64,000 bases of DNA from Janthinobacterium rivuli (GTDB lineage: Bacteria > Pseudomonadota > Gammaproteobacteria > Burkholderiales > Burkholderiaceae_D). Below are positions 16,179 to 25,000 of the stretch, one piece after another. The stretch covers positions 5,146,001-5,210,000 of the forward strand of contig NZ_CP121464.1 in NCBI RefSeq assembly GCF_029690045.1, read 5' to 3'. Below the pieces are notes generated by a model. The model had not been told where the DNA came from, did not search any database, and saw nothing but the letters and a program-made list of their open reading frames with translations. The translations under genes and the position numbers were made by a program. Numbering within the stretch: position 1 is the stretch's first letter; each line of letters begins with the position of its first letter.

Positions 16179-18212
16179 TCAGCTACCCTCATACACAAGA
16201 AAATGCAGCCGGTCATAGAACAGGCTGTAGGCGTAGTCGAACGTGCCCACGCTGCGAAACCCCTTGTGCAGATACACTTGCAGCGCTTCGCTCTTTTCCC
16301 ACACCGTCAGGGTGATGCGCGCACAGCCTTTGCGGCTGGCCAGGTCGCGGATTTCATGGAACATTTGCCGGAACAAGCCTTGGCCCCGGTATTTCTCGTC
16401 GATGGCCAGGCTGCTGACGAAACAGTCGTCGGCGCGCGCATGCGCGAGCACGAAGGCGTCATACGCATCGTCAAGCGCCTTCATGTCGTCGCGATAATAT
16501 GACACGGCGCCGCAGGCCTGGAACTCGTCCATCGTCGCGGCCGTGAAGAAGCCAATGAAACGCCCGTCCTCGTCATGCAGGCCGTGGATGTGTTCCAGAT
16601 ACGGGTCGATATTTTGCCGCCGCTGCAATTCGACGAACTGCAGATTGAGTTTGTTGCCGAACGAGCAGTATTCAAGGTAGCTGGTGGCAAACAGCAGTTT
16701 CGCCATGCGGTTCTTCGTCTCGTCATCCAGCAGTTCGCCCGGCACCAGCGTGAGCGGCGCATGCGACAGCAAGTCCGCCTGCGCCTCGTCGCCTGGCGGG
16801 GGCGCATCGCCGACGGCCGGCATGCGGCTGCCGTGGCGGCCCACCGTCGGGCGCCAGAAATTGCCGGCGGTAATCTGCTGCGAACGGTGGGCCAGCAGGT
16901 AGCGGCAAAAGACGGCATTCACGCGGTCCAGCTGCGGGTCGTCCGACAGCACCGAGTAATAGTGAAAATGATCGATGTCGGCCCGCAGCTGGGCCGCATA
17001 CGCCATGCGCGGCACTTCCTCGATGTCGAACACGTCGACGATGTCGGGCAGGCGCAAAGGGTCATCGAGCCGCCAGTCGATGTCGTCGAGCCGCGCCACG
17101 CAGCGCGCATATGCGCGCCGTTCCTCGTCGCTCAAGGGGATGTGCATGTCGGTAATGATATCGTCCAGCAAGCGCATGCCGCGGATGCCGCCCGCCACCG
17201 CTTCGCGCGCGCCGTCATACAGCACGCAATAGCGCTGGTAGAACTCGGCATGGCTGAGCAGGGTCACGCCCAGGTTCTGCTTCCATTCCGCATAGAACTG
17301 GCCAAACAGCTGCGCCTCGAATTGCGGGCAGGAACGGGGAACCTGCGCATCGATACCCGCATAGGCGAGGTTCACATTGCGCTGGATCACGCGCAGCGCC
17401 GCATCGTTCTTCTTGGCGATCAGCATGCCCGTTTCATCGAGAAACAGATTCATCCAGCTGACATGCCGGCGCTCTTCTCCCTCGCCTTCCCTGCCCTGGA
17501 AATAATCGGGCACTTCCGGCTTCATCAGGAAAATCGTCGCCGGATTGTGCGGCACCGTATCGACATCCATATACATGCCGCCGTATTCGCACATGATGAG
17601 GATGCGGAAATAATCGGACAAGGTGGCGAAGTAGCGCTGCGTATGCAGGGTATCGAGGATGCCGAAGCGGGCCGGCGCGAAATCGAGCGCCAGCGCGCGC
17701 AGCGAGTTGATATGCAGGGTCGTGCCGCCGATGGCGTAGCGGCCTATGGTGTAGCGCCCGGCGCCGCCCGTGGGGCTGAAGCGCTCGTCATTGCGCAGCT
17801 GCTGCGCATCCCACACCCACAGGATGGAGACGTACGGCGCGCCGCCGTTGTAGCGGACTTCCTCCAGCGCCGCGCCCCACTGCCAGATCGCTTCGGAAGC
17901 GATGGCCGGCAAGGGTCCGCCCATCCAGATGCGGTGCAGGTAGCGCTCGTCGTCACCCAGCGCGCGCGTGGGGATGCAGCTGAGCGAGGAACAGCTTGCC
18001 GCGTTGAAATGGTTAAAGTTCAGGGCGACGAAGCTGCGCAGGGCCGCGATGCCCGCCTGGTGCTCCACGGCCAGTTGCTCCAGATCGCTGCCAGCGGGCC
18101 GGACATCGGCCAGGGTGATGTAATCGAGTTTCAGCCGGTTGATGCGGAACTCGTATTCCAGGTTGAAAATCTTTGCTTGATCGTGTTTCGAGGCCAGGTC
18201 ATCTATTTTCAT
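16179..18212 (-). CDS. DXD glycosyltransferase fused to a GNAT acetyltransferase
   Basis: This 677-residue cytosolic protein has two recognisable ends. The N-terminal half carries a GT-A sugar-transferase pattern of the toxin/OCH1-like class: IWMGGPLP near 95-102, LSDYFRILIMCEYGG near 198-212 and the DXD metal motif D216-V-D218, the layout seen in large clostridial toxin glycosyltransferases and Gly_transf_sug proteins. The C-terminal 160 residues are a GNAT domain with the acetyl-CoA loop KYRGQGLFRQM and ALQVYLHKGFRSVG. It follows the MdfA-like exporter gene by 83 bp on the same strand. I cannot name a substrate. A small-molecule tailoring enzyme, or an intracellular effector or self-protection enzyme, are alternatives. 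Confidence 0.68.
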   Translation of the reverse strand: MKIDDLASKHDQAKIFNLEYEFRINRLKLDYITLADVRPAGSDLEQLAVEHQAGIAALRSFVALNFNHFNAASCSSLSCIPTRALGDDERYLHRIWMGGPLPAIASEAIWQWGAALEEVRYNGGAPYVSILWVWDAQQLRNDERFSPTGGAGRYTIGRYAIGGTTLHINSLRALALDFAPARFGILDTLHTQRYFATLSDYFRILIMCEYGGMYMDVDTVPHNPATIFLMKPEVPDYFQGREGEGEERRHVSWMNLFLDETGMLIAKKNDAALRVIQRNVNLAYAGIDAQVPRSCPQFEAQLFGQFYAEWKQNLGVTLLSHAEFYQRYCVLYDGAREAVAGGIRGMRLLDDIITDMHIPLSDEERRAYARCVARLDDIDWRLDDPLRLPDIVDVFDIEEVPRMAYAAQLRADIDHFHYYSVLSDDPQLDRVNAVFCRYLLAHRSQQITAGNFWRPTVGRHGSRMPAVGDAPPPGDEAQADLLSHAPLTLVPGELLDDETKNRMAKLLFATSYLEYCSFGNKLNLQFVELQRRQNIDPYLEHIHGLHDEDGRFIGFFTAATMDEFQACGAVSYYRDDMKALDDAYDAFVLAHARADDCFVSSLAIDEKYRGQGLFRQMFHEIRDLASRKGCARITLTVWEKSEALQVYLHKGFRSVGTFDYAYSLFYDRLHFLVYEGS

Positions 18213-18295
18213 GGGCGCACCATTTTCCGCAGGAGAGTGTCAATGAACTTCGCAGGAGGTAAAACAAAGTCGAGAACAGGCGCATCGTTGCGCCT

Positions 18296-19510
18296 TCAGT
18301 GCCGGGCCAGCCGCACCCCGCTTTCCCGGCGCCCCGCCATGCCCCGCGTAAACAGCAGCAGGCAGGCCGTGATGGCCACGATGACGGGAATATTGAGCAG
18401 CGCATACGTTTCCAGCGCATAGCCGAAGCGCTGGCACAGCACGTTGTACAGCTGCAGCCAGGCGGACAGATAAATGCAGTACAGCAAGCTCATGGCGGCC
18501 GTCGTCAAGGTCATCGACTCCTTGCTGGCCGTGATCGCGCTGCGTATCAGGGCGCCGTTGAACAGGCCGAAGCCGATGGAATAGACAAACATGCAGGCGG
18601 CAAACACGTCGACGTGATGGCGGCCCGCGCCGGCGCCCAGCATGCCGGCGGCAGCGATCAGCCCGCCCAGGCGCAGCAGGGAGACGAGCGGAAAATCCTG
18701 GCGCAAACGCTGGATGGCGATGCTGCTAAGGACAAAGCCCGACAAGATCACGCATTGCAGGGCGATATACGTGGCGTACGAGGCGCCCATTTCCTGCAGC
18801 ACGAAAATGGGCGAAAAGCCGATCCAGGCCGTCAGGGGCACGGTGGCCAGCCCGGCCGTGAACATGCCGAACATGAAGCGCCCGTTGCTGAAAATGGCGA
18901 CATAGCTGCGCACGATGGCGGCCAGGTCCGGGCGCGTGACGGCCGGCGCAGCGCGCGGCATGGTCTTGAACAGGCCCAGCAAGGACAGCAGCGCCAGCAG
19001 GCCAGAGAGGAAAAAGACGTAGCGCCAGTCCAGCCGGCTGATGATGGCGCTGCCGAGGATGGGGCCGGCCAGGGGCGCGAGGATGGTGGTGCTCGACAGG
19101 ATGCTGCTCAGCTTGACGGCGGCCATGTCGTCGAACAGTTCATGGATCATGGCATAGCCGACGAAGATGAAGCAGCAGCCCATGCCCTGGATGAAACGGG
19201 CGACGAGAAATTGCTCGATCGAGGCGGTCAATGGCACGGCCAAGGTGGCCAGCAGGAACAAGGTATTGCCGGTCAGCACGAGCTTGCGCTTGCCGATGGT
19301 GTTGGCCAGGGGCCCCAGGAAAATCTGCAGGGAACTGCCGCCCAGCAGATACAGGCTCAGGGACAGGGGAACGAATTTTTCCTTTGCCTGGAACTCGCCG
19401 ACGATGCCCAGCATCGCCGGCATGATCATGTCGTTCGACAAATAAATATTCAGTTCAAAGACGAGGAAAAACGCAAAGAACCACAGCAACTGCTTGGACT
19501 TGATGGACAT
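18296..19510 (-). CDS. MFS exporter of the MdfA multidrug type
   Basis: This 404-residue major-facilitator protein with 12 predicted helices is strongly MdfA-like in length and motifs: the N-terminal FELNIYLSNDMIMPAML with the membrane-embedded acidic residue (E26 in MdfA), LGPLANTIGKRKLVL (motif A), RFIQGMGCCFIFVGYAMIHE, and LAPLAGPILGSAI (antiporter motif C). MdfA exchanges lipophilic drugs for protons. The ATG at 19510 is preferred over an upstream in-frame GTG/ATG because it matches the MdfA start and has GGAAC about 7 nt upstream. Being first in a two-gene unit with a GT-GNAT enzyme, it may export that enzyme's product or a drug that the enzyme modifies. Confidence 0.85.
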   Translation of the reverse strand: MSIKSKQLLWFFAFFLVFELNIYLSNDMIMPAMLGIVGEFQAKEKFVPLSLSLYLLGGSSLQIFLGPLANTIGKRKLVLTGNTLFLLATLAVPLTASIEQFLVARFIQGMGCCFIFVGYAMIHELFDDMAAVKLSSILSSTTILAPLAGPILGSAIISRLDWRYVFFLSGLLALLSLLGLFKTMPRAAPAVTRPDLAAIVRSYVAIFSNGRFMFGMFTAGLATVPLTAWIGFSPIFVLQEMGASYATYIALQCVILSGFVLSSIAIQRLRQDFPLVSLLRLGGLIAAAGMLGAGAGRHHVDVFAACMFVYSIGFGLFNGALIRSAITASKESMTLTTAAMSLLYCIYLSAWLQLYNVLCQRFGYALETYALLNIPVIVAITACLLLFTRGMAGRRESGVRLARH

Positions 19511-19817
19511 GGCGCGTTCCGTAACGTGGGTGGCTGCCGTCAGTGCGTATCTGCCGTCGGGGCATGGGGCGGCAGACACGGATCACACTGAAAACGTGTA
19601 CCAATTGTATACCAGTTCGTATTTTTAGCGCCTGTTTTTGTGATTTTTAAATACCGCAGCAATACCACTTTGTAAAATTCATGCTGCTGCGACATTGGGA
19701 AATCTGCGCTGGAAAGGGCGCGGCCAGCGTGCCGGCAGGCTGGCCGCGGCCCTGCGGGGAAAGGAAGAACGATGCGTACCAGTGCCCGCGCACCGTTGCG
19801 GCGCGCGGCACACTGGC
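19511..19817 (-). promoter_or_regulatory. upstream region of the MFS/GT-GNAT unit
   Basis: This 307-bp gap has no convincing ORF. Its middle (about 19590-19680) is AT-rich. On the minus strand TTTACA (19671-19676) and TATTTA (19648-19653) are 17 nt apart, a fair -35/-10 pair about 140 bp before the exporter ATG. A partly repeated GTGTACC/GTATACC motif at about 19592-19608 could be an operator half-site. I see no terminator for the esterase gene that ends at 19818. Confidence 0.35.
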
Positions 19818-21125
19818 TTACCGGCGGCGGTGGCTGGCGAAGAAATCGAGCAGCATCTTGCTGGCGTCGGGCCTGGCCTTGTCGTTGAATGGCAGGCTGG
19901 CGTCGCCGCCGCTCCACGCGTGCTCGAGGTGCTCGACCTGCGCCACGCGCAGCAGCACATCCTTGCCCACCTGATAATCGTGCAGCGCATACGCATGCGC
20001 CGGATTACGCCCGCCCGCCGCGCCGCCAGGCAGGCGCTGCGCCGTCACCACGGTATCGAACGGCAAGCGGTTCACGCGCACGCTCTGGCGCACCAGTTGC
20101 GTCTGGTTGATGGGGCGCACCACCTTGTCGGCCAACCCTTGCAGCAGGATGGTGGGCAGGCGGGGAAACGCCGGCTGGCGCGCCAGCACTTCATCGATGG
20201 CCGCGTCGGCGCGGGCGGCAGCGCCATGCTGCATCACGCCCAGCGCGCCGATCAGGTTATGCCCGGCGCCAAAAACGGGCCCGGAATGCAGGCCCAGCGC
20301 CGCGAACAGATGAGGATGGTTCAGGGCCACGATATGCGCCATGCCGGCGCCGGCGGAAATGCCGCAGATATAGATGCGCGCGCGGTCGATCGCATAGCGG
20401 GCCGCCACCTGCTCGATGGCGCCGACGATCAGGCGCACGTCGCCGCCCCCCTCCTGCGTCAGCTTGTCGTACCACTTCCAGCAGCGGCGCGCATGCGAAC
20501 GCAGCGATTGCTGCGGATACAGCACGGCATAGCCCTTGCGTTCGGCCAGGCGGTTCATGCGCGTGCCGTCGGCAAACTGCGTGGCGCTCTGTTCGCAGCC
20601 GTGCAGCATCACCAGCAACGGCCGCCCACGGCTGCGCATGGCGGCGCTCGGCGCCTTCTCGGGCAGGTACAGAAAATATGGCAGGCGCCGGCCCGGCAAC
20701 TGGCCCAGTTCCGGCAACGGCGCATAGTGGGCGGCCAGCCACTTGCCCGGTGGGGGCGCCGTTCGCTTGCGCACGCGCGGGGGCGACAGGGGCGTGGCAA
20801 AGGGCGCCAGGGCGGGCACGGCGTCGCTGGCGGACCTGGCGCGCGGCTTGGCGATTGTTTTGGCCTTGGTCTTGGCCACGGCCTTGCTGCGGGGTTTGGC
20901 CTTGGGCTTGGGCTTGGCCTTGGCCGGCACGGGGCCGAACAGCACCTTGGCCAGCTTGGTCGCCGTGCGCTGCTGCGCCTTACCGGCGCGCAACAGCCCG
21001 CGCAGCCATTTGGTGGCGGGCTTTACCATGGCGCGCGGCGCGCGTGTCGTTGTGGAGCGTACCGCAAGTTCATCCCTCTGCAGCGTTGCATCGTCAGCAT
21101 GTGCGGCCTCCTCCTTGGAACGCAT
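19818..21125 (-). CDS. PHB depolymerase-family esterase with a Lys/Ala/Pro-rich N-terminus
   Basis: This protein has 435 residues from the ATG at 21125. Residues about 130-435 are an alpha/beta hydrolase of the PHB-depolymerase/LpqC type with the oxyanion motif LHGCEQSATQFA, the lipase box GISAGAG, an Asp in GLADKVV and a final His in LEHAWSGGD. Residues about 60-100 form a basic, low-complexity AKPKPKAK/TKAKTIAK stretch resembling histone-H1 or PHB-granule-binding tails. No cleavable signal peptide is evident, so an intracellular role at polyhydroxyalkanoate granules is plausible. The start is uncertain: TTG 21203 and ATG 21029 are in frame and none has a strong Shine-Dalgarno sequence. Confidence 0.82.
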   Translation of the reverse strand: MRSKEEAAHADDATLQRDELAVRSTTTRAPRAMVKPATKWLRGLLRAGKAQQRTATKLAKVLFGPVPAKAKPKPKAKPRSKAVAKTKAKTIAKPRARSASDAVPALAPFATPLSPPRVRKRTAPPPGKWLAAHYAPLPELGQLPGRRLPYFLYLPEKAPSAAMRSRGRPLLVMLHGCEQSATQFADGTRMNRLAERKGYAVLYPQQSLRSHARRCWKWYDKLTQEGGGDVRLIVGAIEQVAARYAIDRARIYICGISAGAGMAHIVALNHPHLFAALGLHSGPVFGAGHNLIGALGVMQHGAAARADAAIDEVLARQPAFPRLPTILLQGLADKVVRPINQTQLVRQSVRVNRLPFDTVVTAQRLPGGAAGGRNPAHAYALHDYQVGKDVLLRVAQVEHLEHAWSGGDASLPFNDKARPDASKMLLDFFASHRRR

Positions 21126-21173
21126 AGAGTACCGCAATTGGCTGACAGCACCGTACGTTGGCACACCGATAAA

Positions 21174-21188
21174 AGTGCCACTGGCACT
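21174..21188. promoter_or_regulatory. AGTGCCA palindrome in a divergent promoter region
   Basis: AGTGCCA-C-TGGCACT is a perfect 7-bp inverted repeat midway between the divergent esterase and PRC-barrel genes, a natural place for an operator. No regulator can be assigned. Confidence 0.35.
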
Positions 21189-21268
21189 ATTGAGGCAGAT
21201 CAAACGCTACATAGTGCGTATGCTTACTCTGGATGTTCGATCAGCACTTCACACGAGGAGAGAACACC

Positions 21269-21862
21269 ATGAGCTATCTGGACCGCGACATCCTGGGCAT
21301 GTACCGCAACCACGACGGCCCGGGGCCGGCCCTGATGGGGGCCGATACCCTGATCGGGGACGATGTCTACAATCACGACGACGAGGAACTGGGCGACATC
21401 AAGGAAATCATGCTCGACATGCGCACCGGCCAGATCGCCTATGCCGTGCTGTCCTTCGGCGGCATCATGGGCATGGGCGACAAGCTGTTTGCCGTGCCCT
21501 GGGAACGCCTGACCCTGGACACCGTCAACAAGCGCTTCCTGCTCAACGTCGACAAAGACCTGCTGAAAGACGCTCCCGGCTTCGACAAGAACAACTGGCC
21601 CGACATGGGCAGCGAAGCGTGGAACCAGCAGATGGAAGCGTTCTATGGCAGCAGCACGCGCTACGGCAGCGGCGCCATGGCAGGGGGCCACATGCCCTCC
21701 GGCAGCGACCTGCGCAGCGGCGCCAGCCTGCAATCGGGCAGCGAAGGCAGCATGTCCGGCAGTTCCATGAGCGGCAGCCGCGCCGGCACGGGCGGCAGCC
21801 AGAGCGACCTGGGTTCGCGCTCATCGCTCAGCGATGATGATGATCTCAACAAGCGCACTTGA
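21269..21862 (+). CDS. PRC-barrel domain protein
   Basis: This 197-residue protein starts MSYLDRDILGMYRN after a strong GAGGAGA. Residues about 20-100 form a PRC-barrel (ADTLIGDDVYNHDDEELGDIKEI, AYAVLSFGGIMGMGDKLFAVPW), the fold also found in RimM and photosynthetic reaction centre H subunits. The C-terminal 70 residues are a disordered Ser/Gly-rich tail. Stand-alone PRC-barrel proteins in soil proteobacteria are often stress-induced; the function is unknown. It is divergent from the esterase gene. Confidence 0.85.
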   Translation: MSYLDRDILGMYRNHDGPGPALMGADTLIGDDVYNHDDEELGDIKEIMLDMRTGQIAYAVLSFGGIMGMGDKLFAVPWERLTLDTVNKRFLLNVDKDLLKDAPGFDKNNWPDMGSEAWNQQMEAFYGSSTRYGSGAMAGGHMPSGSDLRSGASLQSGSEGSMSGSSMSGSRAGTGGSQSDLGSRSSLSDDDDLNKRT

Positions 21863-21876
21863 GAGATCAGGTGGAA

Positions 21877-21905
21877 CGTAGGTCGGGTAGGATGGATTAG
21901 CGGAG
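21877..21905. repeat. degenerate REP-like fragment
   Basis: GTAGGTCGGGTAGGATGGATTAGCGGAGC is a decayed relative of the GTAGGTCGGATTAGCG end of the 100-bp element at 56761-56860. Only one arm is recognisable. Confidence 0.4.
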
Positions 21906-21932
21906 CATGTTGCTGCCCATCGTTAGCGTCAA

Positions 21933-22065
21933 GGCGCCTCTAGAAACCGTAGCGAGCAAGTTCAATATCGCGTTGAGTAGCGCAACCGTACTCTGTACGG
22001 GGGCGCCGAGCCGGTGAGCAACGCCGACGCGATAGTGAGCTGCGCAGTAGGTTTATAGAGGTGCC
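21933..22065. mobile_element. MITE-like element with 16-bp terminal inverted repeats
   Basis: GGCGCCTCTAGAAACC (21933-21948) and GGTTTATAGAGGTGCC (22050-22065) are inverted repeats with 14 of 16 matches. They bound 133 bp of non-coding DNA that itself has internal symmetry (TAGCGAGC/GCTGCGCAGTA). The right end abuts the hrpA stop codon. No target-site duplication is clear. A cryptic transposon derivative or a structured intergenic repeat between the convergent PRC-barrel and hrpA genes are the alternatives. Confidence 0.5.
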
Positions 22066-22066
22066 A

Positions 22067-25000
22067 TCACCGTTGCATCGACTCCCATACTTTCTGCAGG
22101 CGCTTGGCCGACACCGGCATCGGCGTCCGCAACTCCTGCGCAAACAGCGACACGCGCAGCTCTTCGAGCATCCAGCGGAAGTCGACGAGTTTCGGATCCG
22201 TGTTCTTGCCGGCCTGGCGGTCCTTGGCCTGGCGCAGATACGGCGCGGCGGCCGATTGCCACTCGGCCATCAACTTGGTGTCGCGCGTGGGGTCGGCGCG
22301 CAGCTTTTCCAGGCGCACATTGATCGCCTTCAGATAGCGGGGGAAATGCGCCAGCTGCGTGTACTCGTTTTCCGTCAGGAAGCGTTTATGCACGAGGCCC
22401 TGCAGCTGCGACTGGATATCGGTGGCCGCCGCTGCAGGAATATTCTGCAGACGCTTCGGCAAGCCGTGGAATTCCGTCAGCACTTGCGACAGCAAACGGG
22501 CGATTTCATTCACCAGCAGAACCAACCGCGACTTGCCCTCCGCCTGGCGCTTGGCGAATGAAGCGGCGTCCAGCGGCAGCGGATCTTGCAGGCAGGCGAT
22601 GTCGAGCGCCTTGTTGATGATTTGCTCGCGCAACTCTTCCTGCGAACCGAGAGCCATGAATTGCATGCCCATCTGCTGCAAACCCGGAATGCTTTTCTCG
22701 ACGTATTTGATCTGCTCCTTCATTTGCAGCGCGAACAATCGGCGCAAACCGATTTTATGCGTGCGGGCGGCCACGGTCGGGTCGTCAAACACTTCCAGGT
22801 CGCAATGCGTGCCCTTGTCGACCAGCGCGGGGAAGCCGATCAGGGTCAGCTTGCCCTGCACGATTTCCAGCAACTCCGGCAATTCGCCGAAGGTCCAAGC
22901 CGTCAAGCCCATGTGCTGCGAGACGGTGGCATTGCCTGACGCCGGTGCGGCCGCAGCGGCTGCGCCCTTGACCGGCGCGCCGCCCTTGCCTGCCGCCGCG
23001 TTGGCGCCCTGCGCTTGCGCTTGCAGCCGCGACGCCACTTGCGCGCCCGCCACCTTCGCACCGGGCGTGCCCGTGCCCGACACGCCTGACACTTCGGCCA
23101 GTTTCTGGAAACTCTGGCGCGCCTGGCCGCCGAATTCCGCTTGCAGAGTGGCCAGGTTGCGGCCCATGTCCAGCTGGCGGCCATGCTCGTCGATCACCTT
23201 GAAATTCATGAAGTGATGGGCAGGCAGGGTTTCCGGCTTGAAGTCCGTCGTCAGCACATTGATCGTGATCTGCGTGCGGATGTCGAGGATGATGGCGTCG
23301 ATCAGGTCACCGCGGCCAAACACGCCCGCTGCATGCACGCGCTCGCAAAATTTCGCTGCGTAATCGGGCAGCGGCACACAATGGCGGCGCAGCTTTTGCG
23401 GCAACGATTTTAATAGCAGATGCACTTTTTCCTTCAGCATGCCCGGCACCAGCCATTCGCAGCGTTCGCGCGGCAACTGGTTCAGCGCATACAGCGGCAC
23501 GGCCAAGGTCACGCCATCGCGCACGCTGCCCGGCTCGAAGTGATAGGTCAGGCCCATTTCCAGGCCCGTCACGGACATGGTTTTCGGGAACAGGTCCGTC
23601 GTCACGCCAGCCGCCTCGTGGCGCATCAGCTCTTCGCGATTCAGATACAGCAGCTTCGGATTGTCGCGCGTCGCCTCTTTATGCCATTTCTCGAAACCGG
23701 CGCCATTGCACACGTCCGCCGGCAGCAGCTTGTCGTAGAAGGCGGCGATCAGTTCATCGTCAACCAGCACGTCCAGGCGGCGCGATTTATGTTCAAGGTT
23801 TTCAATATCCTTGATCAGTTTATGGTTGTGCGCAAAGAACGGCGCGCGCGTGTCGAAGTCGCCGCCAACGAGCGCGTCGCGGATGAAGATTTCGCGCGCT
23901 TCCGGCAAGTTGAAATTGCCGTAGTTGATGCGGCGCTGGCTGTACACCACCAGGCCATATAAGGTCGCCCGTTCGGACGCCGTCACCTGCGCCGAGCGTT
24001 TTTCCCAGCGCGGCTCGCCCCACGATTTCTTCAGCAAATGCTCGCCGACCTTCTCCAGCCATTCGGGCTGAATTTGCGCCACGCAGCGCGCGTACAGCCG
24101 CGTCGTGTCGACCAGTTCGGCCGCCATGATCCACTTGCCCGGCTTTTTCAGCAGCGAGGAACCGGGCCAGATATGGAACTTGATGCCGCGCGCGCCCAGA
24201 TACCCGGCACCCGGCTCGTCCTCGCCCTTGAAGCCGATATTGCCCAGCAAGCCGGTCAGCAAGGCCATGTGCAGATTGTCGTAGGTGGCCGGCGCTTCGT
24301 TCAGGCGCCAGCCCTGTTCCTTGACGATGGTCAGCAGCTGCGAATGCACGTCGCGCCATTCGCGCAAGCGCATCTGCGACAGGAAATTCGTGCGGCAATT
24401 GTCTTGCAACTGGCGGTTGGTTTTCTTGTGCTCGATGGCCGATTCGAACCAGCGCCAGATTTTCAGGTAACTCAAAAATTCCGATTTTTCATCGGCGAAT
24501 TTCTTGTGCGCCTCGTCGGCCGCCTGCTGGTGTTCCATCGGGCGGTCGCGCGGATCTTGCACGGACAGGGCCGAGGCGACGATCAGCACTTCCGTCAGAC
24601 ACGCGTTATCGAGCGCGGCCAGGATCATGCGGCCCACGCGCGGGTCGAGCGGCAGCTTGGCCAGCTTGTTGCCCAGCGGCGTGAGTTTGTTGACCTCGTC
24701 GACGGCACCGAGTTCCTGCAGCAATTGGTAACCGTCGGCGATCGCGCGCGCCAGCGGCGGCTCGATGAAGGGGAAGGTTTCCACGTCCGTCAGGTGCAGG
24801 GATTTCATGCGCAGGATGACGGCCGCCAGCGAGGAACGCAGGATTTCCGGTTCCGTGAATTTCGGGCGCAGCAGATAATCCTGCTCTTCGTACAGGCGGA
24901 TGCAGACGCCATCGGCCACGCGGCCGCAACGGCCGGCGCGCTGGTTGGCGGCCGACTGGGCAATCGGCTCGACCTGTAATTGCTCCACTTTATTGCGGTA

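Noticed and set aside
21183..21198. GG-N10-GC arrangement resembling a sigma54 promoter before the PRC-barrel gene
   Set aside because: The -24 half (TGGCAC) fits but the -12 half (GAGGCA) does not, and there is no bEBP gene nearby.
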